In this document: positions 31,313 to 36,264 of the stretch, piece by piece
Numbering within the stretch: position 1 is the stretch's first letter
Layout of the letters: the number at the start of each line of letters is the position of its first letter
NCBI GenBank assembly: GCA_017471885.1
Contig: JAFURI010000004.1
Coordinates: 1-36,264 of the forward strand
DNA length: 36,264 nucleotides
Direction of reading: 5' to 3'
DNA from: Clostridia bacterium
Lineage (GTDB): Bacteria; Bacillota; Clostridia; Christensenellales; Aristaeellaceae
Position numbers and translations under genes: made by a program
Notes under the pieces: model-generated
What the model saw: the letters and a program-made list of their open reading frames with translations, nothing else
Database searches by the model: none
Told to the model about the DNA's origin: nothing

Positions 31313-32875
31313 TTACTTGGCGTATTCGGTGGAGCGGGTCTCGCGGATCACGTTCACGCGGATCTGGCCGGGATATTCCATTTCCTTCTCGATGCGCTTG
31401 GCGATCTCCTTGGCCAGGATCTTGGTGCCCTCGTCGGTCACGTCGTCAGGCTTGACCATGATGCGCACCTCGCGGCCGGACTGGATGGCATAGCACTTCT
31501 CCACGCCGTCGAAGGACATGGAAATCTCCTCCAGCTTCTCCAGACGCTTGATGTAGTTCTCCAGGCTCTCGCGGCGGGCGCCGGGACGGGCAGCGGAGAT
31601 GGCGTCGGCGGCCTGCACCAGCACGGCTTCCACGGTCTGGGGCTCCACGTCGTTGTGGTGGGCCAGAATGGCGTGGATGACGTCGGGACTCTCGTGATAC
31701 TTGCGGGCCAGCTCGCCGCCCAGGGTCACGTGAGTGCCCTCGGCCTCGTGGTCCACAGCCTTGCCGATATCGTGCAGCAGACCTGCACGCTTTGCCAGCT
31801 GTACGTCAGCGCCCAGCTCGGCGGCCATCAGACCAGCCAGATGGCTGACCTCAATGGAGTGCTTCAGCACGTTCTGGCCGTAGGAGGTGCGGTAGCGCAG
31901 ACGGCCCAGCAGCTTCACCAGCTCGTGGTGAATGCCGTGCTGATTGGTCTCGAACACGGCGTTCTCGCCGGCCTCGCGGATCTGGTTGTCCACTTCCTTG
32001 CGGGCCTTCTCCACCATCTCCTCAATGCGGGCGGGGTGGATGCGGCCGTCCATGATGAGCTTCTCCACGGCGATGCGGGCGATCTCACGGCGGACGGGAT
32101 CAAAGGCGGATACGATGACGGCTTCGGGGGTGTCGTCGATAATCAGATCAACGCCGGTGGCGGTCTCAAGAGCGCGGATATTGCGGCCCTCGCGGCCGAT
32201 GATGCGGCCCTTCATGTCGTCGTTGGGCAGTGCGATGACGCTGACGGTGCTTTCGGCCACATGGTCGGCGGCGCACTTCTGGATGGCCAGCGCGATGATG
32301 TTGCGGGCCTTCTTTTCGCCTTCTTCCTTGGCGCGGGCTTCAATGTCGCGCACCATGGCGGCGGCGTCGTGGAAGGCGTCCTTCTGCACGCGCTCCACGA
32401 TGACCTGCTTGGCCTCGTCCTGCGTCATGCCGGCGATACGCTCCAGCTCCTGCACCTGACGGCCGTGCATGGCCTCGGTTTCTTCCTGCAGCTTCTGGAT
32501 CTCAGCCTGCTTCTTATTCAGGCTGTTCTCGCGGGCTTCCATGTTGTCGGCCTTCTTGTCCAGGGTTTCTTCACGCTGGATCAGGCGGCGCTCGGTACGC
32601 TGCACTTCGTTGCGGCGTTCACGCAGCTCGCGCTCGTTTTCAGCCTTTTCACGATCGTTCTCGGCCTTGGCCTTGAGGATCTCTTCCTTGGCTTCCAGGA
32701 TCTTTTCCTTTTTGTACTCGTCGGCCTTGCGCACAGCGTCGTCGTAAAGATGCTTCGCGTACTCTTCCGTGCGGCCGATCTTCTTCTCAGCCACGTCCTT
32801 GCGGTAGCTGTAACCGGCAAATGCACACACAGCGCCTGAAATGACTGCGGCCAGGATAATCCACAGGATATCCAT
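31313..32875 (-). CDS. rny: Ribonuclease Y
   Basis: Start at ATG 32875 (519 residues), preceded by GGAGGG; a longer frame from 33052 would run through the terminator and is rejected. Domain order is typical: an N-terminal membrane helix ([20 protein letters not shown]), a long charged coiled coil (about 25-200), a KH RNA-binding domain with [19 protein letters not shown] near 230, and an HD phosphohydrolase domain with [10 protein letters not shown] and [12 protein letters not shown]. The enzyme is the main membrane-anchored endonuclease for mRNA turnover in many Firmicutes. No promoter is convincing between the upstream terminator (32940-32968) and the start, so its expression may depend on read-through of that terminator. 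Its 3' region is also structured. Confidence 0.96.
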   Translation of the reverse strand: MDILWIILAAVISGAVCAFAGYSYRKDVAEKKIGRTEEYAKHLYDDAVRKADEYKKEKILEAKEEILKAKAENDREKAENERELRERRNEVQRTERRLIQREETLDKKADNMEARENSLNKKQAEIQKLQEETEAMHGRQVQELERIAGMTQDEAKQVIVERVQKDAFHDAAAMVRDIEARAKEEGEKKARNIIALAIQKCAADHVAESTVSVIALPNDDMKGRIIGREGRNIRALETATGVDLIIDDTPEAVIVSAFDPVRREIARIAVEKLIMDGRIHPARIEEMVEKARKEVDNQIREAGENAVFETNQHGIHHELVKLLGRLRYRTSYGQNVLKHSIEVSHLAGLMAAELGADVQLAKRAGLLHDIGKAVDHEAEGTHVTLGGELARKYHESPDVIHAILAHHNDVEPQTVEAVLVQAADAISAARPGARRESLENYIKRLEKLEEISMSFDGVEKCYAIQSGREVRIMVKPDDVTDEGTKILAKEIAKRIEKEMEYPGQIRVNVIRETRSTEYAK

Positions 32876-32939
32876 TTGGCAAATTTCCCTCCTTTTCCTG
32901 ATGATTTTCTCAATGTCCGTAAAGCATTCTTGGCTCGGC

Positions 32940-32968
32940 AAAAAACCGTGCGGCCTATGTCCGCACGG
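32940..32968 (-). terminator. Strong intrinsic terminator just upstream of RNase Y
   Basis: Minus strand: CCGTGCGG (32968-32961), a 7-base loop, CCGCACGG (32953-32946), then six T (32945-32940). It stands 64 bases before the RNase Y ATG, pointing in the same direction as the gene. Confidence 0.88.
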
Positions 32969-33263
32969 CTGATACGCTGATTTTCGGATGGTCAAGATCC
33001 CTGAACATGGATGCTTTCGCTGCAAGAGGGTACACGTACCCCTTGAAAACACACAAAATCATGACGGTACGGCAGGGCATACCGCGCCCAACGTATCCTC
33101 ATCATCCTGATGCGCAGACCGCCGCCTGGCATGACGACAATCCGTACGAAAAATGACGCTGACAGAAGCAATAGCGCCTCTGCTGCGATGTACAAGCAAA
33201 ACAGGGAAATTTTATCTGAAAACAGCGCGGAAAGCAGCGTTATGGCTTTCCGTCAGCCGATCA
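32940..33263 (-). ncRNA. Candidate small RNA or attenuated leader of RNase Y (about 320 nt)
   Basis: Bounded by a consensus promoter (33270-33298, start near 33263) and the terminator at 32940-32968. Several stems are visible: CGGAAAGC/GCTTTCCG (33228-33235 with 33245-33252), CGGTA/TACCG (33065-33069 with 33080-33084), CAAG-GGGTAC/GTACCC-CTTG (33023-33045, one bulged A), and GGAT/ATCC (32986-33000 region). No good ORF with a ribosome site exists; a 67-codon frame from TTG 33195 lacks one. It does not carry the tRNA-like ends of tmRNA or recognisable RNase P, SRP or 6S motifs. It could be an independent RNA or a leader whose terminator gates RNase Y. This entry also covers the non-coding gap up to the MazG-like gene. 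Confidence 0.6.
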
Positions 33264-33278
33264 TTACATATTGTAATG
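33262..33278. promoter_or_regulatory. Palindrome overlapping the -10 box of the RNase Y leader promoter
   Basis: CATTACA-TAT-TGTAATG, a perfect 7-bp inverted repeat that covers the whole -10 hexamer and reaches the start point. The TTACA/TGTAA core resembles BlaI/MecI-type operators, but this is only a resemblance. A bound repressor would block the promoter. Confidence 0.6.
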
Positions 33279-33298
33279 GCAATGCGGCTTTCTGTCAA
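33270..33298 (-). promoter_or_regulatory. Consensus sigma-A promoter of the RNase Y leader/small RNA
   Basis: Minus strand: perfect TTGACA (33298-33293), 17-bp spacer, TACAAT (33275-33270). It lies about 400 bases upstream of the RNase Y start codon. Confidence 0.85.
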
Positions 33299-33406
33299 GG
33301 CGATTTGGTGCAAAAGGAACAAAGAATTTGGCGAAAAGCATGGATGTGCAGGCCAAAGGCGACAGGTGGAAGCGTTTTGGGGATTTCGACATTCATTATT
33401 TGAAAT

Positions 33407-33435
33407 TTGCATAAGCATGCCGGGTGTGCTATGAT
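33407..33435 (+). promoter_or_regulatory. Promoter of the MazG-like gene
   Basis: TTGCAT (33407-33412), 17-bp spacer, TATGAT (33430-33435) with an extended TGC just before the -10. Start near 33442, 29 bases before ATG 33471. Confidence 0.7.
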
Positions 33436-33470
33436 AGGGGCAAAGGAAGATGCATGGGAGCGGATAGAGA

Positions 33471-33797
33471 ATGGAGACGTTCGGCTTTGAGGAAATGCAG
33501 AAGATCCAGCATGAGCTGCAGGAAAAGTATAAGGACAAGTGGCCGCAGCTTTTTCCCCGGCAGGGCCGCAGCACCCTTTTGTGGATGATGAGCGAGGCCG
33601 GAGAAATAGCGGACATCATCAAAAAGAAGGGCGACGAAAGCATCATGATGGATCCTGCGGTCAGGCAGCACTTTGTGGAAGAAATGTGCGACGTAATGAT
33701 GTACTTCAACGATCTGATGATCTGCTACGGCGTCGGCCCGGAGGAGTTGGCGCAGGCGTACCGAAGCAAGCATGAGAAGAATATGAACCGATGGTAA
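33471..33797 (+). CDS. MazG-like nucleotide pyrophosphohydrolase
   Basis: The 108-residue protein has the all-alpha MazG/NTP-PPase pattern of acidic residues: SEAGEIADIIKKKGDE (about 41-56, ExxE pair) and HFVEEMCDVMMYFNDL (about 67-82, EExxD), which coordinate magnesium for pyrophosphate removal from (d)NTPs. The N-terminal helix (FEEMQKIQHELQEKYKDKW) is typical of short MazG-like house-cleaning enzymes. The family removes damaged or unwanted nucleotides. The ATG at 33471 has a GGGAG site 10-15 bases upstream, a bit far. It is a single-gene unit between its promoter and a bidirectional terminator, divergent from the RNase Y leader. Confidence 0.88.
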   Translation: METFGFEEMQKIQHELQEKYKDKWPQLFPRQGRSTLLWMMSEAGEIADIIKKKGDESIMMDPAVRQHFVEEMCDVMMYFNDLMICYGVGPEELAQAYRSKHEKNMNRW

Positions 33798-33799
33798 TG

Positions 33800-33832
33800 A
33801 AAAACAGGGCTTCATGATGAAGCCCTGTTTTT
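33800..33832. terminator. Bidirectional terminator between the MazG-like gene and tcdA
   Basis: Perfect stem CAGGGCTTCA (33805-33814)/TGAAGCCCTG (33818-33827) with flanking A5 and T5; loop TGA. The T-run overlaps the tcdA stop region on the other strand. Confidence 0.94.
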
Positions 33833-34544
33833 AATCGGTCAGCTGCCGCACAACCTCGGCGGCCATGGCCAGCCCCATGGCGGCGGGTACGAAGATCGCG
33901 CTGGCGGGGATGGCTCTGCGAGAGCCGGGGGGCGCCTCGCAGGTATCGGCAGCAATGACCACCGGCGGCTCGGTGGAATAGACGACAGTCAGTTTCTTCA
34001 CACCGCGCTTGCGGCACTCGCTGCGGATGATCCGGGCCAGGCGGCACTCGCGGGTATCATAAATATCGGCGACCTGCAGCTGCGTGGGATCTACCATGTT
34101 GCCTGCTCCCATGGCGCTGATGATGGGCACAGCGCAGCGGTCGGCCCGGGTGATCAGTTCCAGTTTGGCCGTAACGGTATCCACTGCATCCACAATGAAA
34201 TCAAACCGGGTTAAGTCGATTTCGTCGGCGTTATCCGGCAGGTAGAACATCTGGTGCGCAGTAATACGCAGCTGCGGGTTGATGTCCGTCAGCCGCCGGG
34301 CCATAACGTCCACCTTGGGCTGTCCCAGGGTAGAGTGCAGCGCAATGATCTGGCGGTTCAGGTTTGTTTCGCCCACCACATCGTTATCGAACAGGTCGAT
34401 GGCGCCTACGCCGCTGCGCACCAGCGCCTCTGCCGCATAGCCGCCTACGCCGCCCACGCCGAAGACTGCCACCCGGGCGTTTCTCAGGCGCTCCATGCCC
34501 TTTTCGCCGTAGAGTGGAGCCGACCGGGCAAACTGATCCATCAT
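33831..34544 (-). CDS. tcdA: tRNA threonylcarbamoyladenosine dehydratase TcdA (E1-like ThiF/HesA family)
   Basis: Start taken at ATG 34544 (237 residues): AAGGAG lies 6 bases upstream, whereas the ATG at 34550 directly abuts it. The E1-like fold is clear: VAVFGVGGVGGYAAEALVRS (nucleotide loop), FDNDVVGETNLNRQ (Arg/Gln of ATP site), VDAVDTVTAKLELI, and a C-terminal ISAMGAGNMVDPT followed by RIIRSECRKRGV. These last two blocks fit TcdA/YgdL rather than ThiF or MoeB. The enzyme uses ATP to dehydrate the t6A37 modification of tRNA to its cyclic form, ct6A, improving decoding of ANN codons. It is convergent with the MazG-like gene. Its promoter is uncertain; a TTGACA (34602-34597, minus) lacks a good -10. 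Confidence 0.92.
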   Translation of the reverse strand: MMDQFARSAPLYGEKGMERLRNARVAVFGVGGVGGYAAEALVRSGVGAIDLFDNDVVGETNLNRQIIALHSTLGQPKVDVMARRLTDINPQLRITAHQMFYLPDNADEIDLTRFDFIVDAVDTVTAKLELITRADRCAVPIISAMGAGNMVDPTQLQVADIYDTRECRLARIIRSECRKRGVKKLTVVYSTEPPVVIAADTCEAPPGSRRAIPASAIFVPAAMGLAMAAEVVRQLTD

Positions 34545-34596
34545 GGCCATCTCCTTAAAAATGCGCCGGAAGATACGCTCCTCCGACGCAGCAGTT

Positions 34597-34800
34597 TGTC
34601 AAAAAGTCGTTTCAGTCTGTGTAACTTAGCCGTCCGCAGGACTGAAATCGTGTAAGTCGGCTTTGCCGGCTTCGCGGGTTGTTGATTTTGCTCTGCAAAA
34701 TCAATTCCTTACACGGAGGAACGGCGTCAGGGCAGGAATCTGCCCTGACAGTGACGGAGTGCAAATCTCGTTGAAAAACTTCTCTGGAAGTTTTTCAACG
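34597..34800. repeat. Multi-hairpin non-coding element
   Basis: The 250-base gap between tcdA and the peptidoglycan-binding gene is packed with perfect inverted repeats. TTTCAGTC/GACTGAAA (34610-34617, 34640-34647). CGTGTAAG/CTTACACG (34649-34656, 34708-34715), which encloses TTGATTTTGC/GCAAAATCAA (34682-34691, 34695-34704). GTCAGGGCAG/CTGCCCTGAC (34726-34735, 34740-34749). CGTTGAAAAACTTC/GAAGTTTTTCAACG (34769-34782, 34787-34800). The two ends are roughly inverted copies of each other (TTGTCAAAAAGTC at left; TTGAAAAACTTC read from the right). None of the stems is followed by a proper U-run. It looks like a MITE-like or REP-like mobile structured repeat, or a compact structured RNA. Confidence 0.65.
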
Positions 34801-34807
34801 AAGAGTT

Positions 34808-36264
34808 TTACGGACCCGGATAAGCAACAGCGCTGTCACTGTACAGCTTGGCCTGGGTTTCAGCACCGGCCTTGCCGTCCACAGACAAACCGTTGTAACG
34901 CTGGAAGCTCTTCACGGCTTCCACGGTGGCGTTGTCATACAGGCCAGTCTTCTCGCTCAGGTAGCCCAGGTTCTTCAGCACCTGCTGCAGGGAAATCACA
35001 GCTTCGCCGCGATCACCCTTTTCCAGGGTTACATAGTCGTAGGAGGCCTGTGCGGGTACAGCGGAGGAGGAGTACATCCTCTTCAGGGTCTGGCTGCCAG
35101 CCTTGCCGTCCACGGACAGATCGTTGCGGATCTGGAAGGCGCGCACAGCGTCCTTGGTGGTCTGGCCGTAGATGCCGTCGATGCTGCCGTCGTAGTAGCC
35201 CAGCTCATACAGGGTGTACTGCAGGTTGGTCACAGCGCTGCCTTCGTCGCCCTCCGTCAGAGCGGAGTAGGAGATGGAGGCGCTGGTGCCGTAAAGCACT
35301 CGCTGGGTCTGGGGGCCGGCAATGCCGTCCACGCGCAGATCGTTCATCTGCTGGAAGACCTTCACTGCGTTGGTGGTGGCAGAACCGTAGTCGCCGTCCA
35401 CAGAACCGGTGTAGTAGCCCAGATCCTTCAGCTTGCGCTGGAGCTTGCGCACCGCGTCGCTGTCATCGCCCTCGCGCAGGGTGATATAGCCGGTGGAAGA
35501 CACCGTGCCGCTGCCTGCCGCGCTGCCGGCGGAGGAGTACTTGTTGGCGGAATCGGAGTAAATCTTGTTCAGGGTGGAGGTACCGGCGCGGCCGTCGTCG
35601 GACAGGCCGTTGTGCGCCTGGAAGGTCTTGACGGCGGCGATTGTTTCTGCGCCGTAGGAGCCGTCCACAGAGCCGTCATAGTATCCCAGGGACTTCAGCC
35701 GCTTCTGCAGTGCGCGCACGGAAGCGCCTTCCATGCCGCTCTTGAGGGTCACGCCCACAGAGGACTGCACGGTGGAAGTCTTGGCGGCCTTGTTGGAGTA
35801 CAATTCCTCCAGGGTGTCGGGACCGGCTACACCGTCGTTCCACAGACCTTCGCGGGCCTGGAAAGCCTTCAGCGCATACTCGGTAGCGCCGCCGAACTCA
35901 CCGTCAGCCTGACCGGCCAGCCAGCCCAGCTCGATGAGGCGGTTCTGCAGGGTACGCACCTTGGAGCCGCTGGAACCGACCTCCAGGTAGTAGTCCTTGC
36001 TCAGGTTGGGGGTGGCGGTGGCAGTGGGCTTCTTGGTGGCCTTGGTGGTGGGCTTGGGCGTCGCGGTCTTCTGAGAAGCCTCGTAACTCCGCTTGGAAAT
36101 GGCGGAATCGGAATACAGCTTGTTCAGCGTATTCTTGCCGGCCTTGCCGTCCACGGACAGACCATTGGCCTTCTGGAACTCCTTTACAGCCGTTTCCGTG
36201 CCGTTGCCGAAGTCGCCGTCCACAGAGCCGGTGTAGTAGCCCAGATCCTTCAGCCGCTGCTGCA
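34808..36264 (-). CDS. Peptidoglycan-binding repeat protein (5' end outside the window)
   Basis: The reading frame is open through the right edge; the GTG at 36223 is an internal Val codon within a repeat, not a start. At least six PG_binding_1 repeats of 55-80 residues are visible, each with the pattern LQxxLxxLGYYxGSVDG, then GxxTxxAVKxFQxxNGLSVDG and AGxxTLxxLYS. Between the first two lies a Thr/Pro/Lys linker (ATPKPTTKATKKPTATATP). No catalytic domain is seen up to the C-terminus, which ends soon after the last repeat (SDSAVAYPGP). Such repeats bind peptidoglycan and anchor exported or spore-cortex enzymes to the wall. An enzyme domain, if any, must be N-terminal and outside the window. 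Confidence 0.92.
   Translation of the reverse strand, partial: QQRLKDLGYYTGSVDGDFGNGTETAVKEFQKANGLSVDGKAGKNTLNKLYSDSAISKRSYEASQKTATPKPTTKATKKPTATATPNLSKDYYLEVGSSGSKVRTLQNRLIELGWLAGQADGEFGGATEYALKAFQAREGLWNDGVAGPDTLEELYSNKAAKTSTVQSSVGVTLKSGMEGASVRALQKRLKSLGYYDGSVDGSYGAETIAAVKTFQAHNGLSDDGRAGTSTLNKIYSDSANKYSSAGSAAGSGTVSSTGYITLREGDDSDAVRKLQRKLKDLGYYTGSVDGDYGSATTNAVKVFQQMNDLRVDGIAGPQTQRVLYGTSASISYSALTEGDEGSAVTNLQYTLYELGYYDGSIDGIYGQTTKDAVRAFQIRNDLSVDGKAGSQTLKRMYSSSAVPAQASYDYVTLEKGDRGEAVISLQQVLKNLGYLSEKTGLYDNATVEAVKSFQRYNGLSVDGKAGAETQAKLYSDSAVAYPGP

Noticed and set aside
32992..33195. A 67-codon frame (TTG start) within the RNase Y leader, with a hydrophobic N-terminus
   Set aside because: No ribosome site, rare start codon and no recognisable family. 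It remains possible as a leader peptide, so it is noted rather than annotated.
32940..33263. Leader RNA considered as tmRNA, RNase P RNA, SRP RNA or 6S RNA
   Set aside because: No tRNA-like ends, no RNase P or SRP consensus stretches seen, and it is longer than 6S RNA (about 190 nt). A covariance-model search was not possible here.
33110..33434. Two plus-strand frames of 93-97 codons in the gap before the MazG-like gene
   Set aside because: No ribosome sites and no family resemblance; they run through the promoter of the MazG-like gene and overlap each other.
34769..34800. The 14-bp hairpin after the peptidoglycan-binding gene as its terminator
   Set aside because: On the minus strand the stem is followed by GAGATTTGC, not a U-run, so it is treated as part of the multi-hairpin element.

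Overview
The window looks like chromosomal DNA from a GC-rich (about 60% by eye), endospore-forming member of the Clostridia, probably an anaerobic gut bacterium. The evidence is pyruvate:ferredoxin oxidoreductase, the sporulation protein YunB, a protein with a Spo0A-type DNA-binding domain, RNase Y, sigma-A promoters with 17-bp spacers, strong GGAGG ribosome sites, and a pectin methylesterase that fits a plant-polysaccharide diet. No species can be named. I see no integrase, transposase, CRISPR array, rRNA or tRNA; the content is largely core genome with some unusual fusions and non-coding RNA structures.

Layout. 1-2570: a minus-strand operon (TetR regulator, flavin-reductase-like protein, NAD(P)-dependent epimerase, start of a membrane protein) with its own promoter and palindromic operator. 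2756-3747: a DUF2975 membrane protein plus small HTH regulator, with consensus promoter, palindrome and terminator. 3810-8515 (plus strand): a Spo0A-C protein with a degenerate receiver, a MATE exporter, a YwaF-like membrane protein and a Na/Pi cotransporter. 18927 back to 8584 (minus strand): a long tightly packed run of bifunctional penicillin-binding protein, PD-(D/E)XK nuclease, SNF2 helicase, pentapeptide-repeat protein, endonuclease IV, Nudix-HAD fusion, L,D-transpeptidase and CvpA. It mixes cell-wall synthesis with DNA repair. 19055-21133 (plus strand): YunB, a DUF3783 protein and pectinesterase. 21177-22241: MurG on the minus strand. 22409-23670: a patatin-like lipase and a DUF3842 protein behind a promoter covered by a palindrome. 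23702-25221: an Fe-S flavodoxin-like protein and a phosphodiester glycosidase (minus strand). 25347-29744: NifJ and a second phosphodiester glycosidase (plus strand). 29782-31044: an AraC/phosphotransferase fusion. 31313-32875: RNase Y, flanked on both sides by structured non-coding RNA. 33471-34544: a MazG-like protein and TcdA. 34597-34800: a hairpin-rich element. 34808 to the right edge: a peptidoglycan-binding repeat protein running off the window.

The most novel candidate is the region upstream of RNase Y. A consensus promoter (33270-33298), overlapped by a perfect palindrome, starts a transcript of about 320 nt that ends at a strong intrinsic terminator (32940-32968) only 64 bases before the RNase Y start codon, with no convincing promoter in between. 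This is either a free small RNA or an attenuated leader controlling the cell's main mRNA endonuclease. Other notable items are the helicase-nuclease pair inside the cell-wall/repair run, the phosphorylation-deaf Spo0A-like protein, two domain fusions (Nudix-HAD and AraC-APH), and the multi-hairpin element near 34.7 kb.
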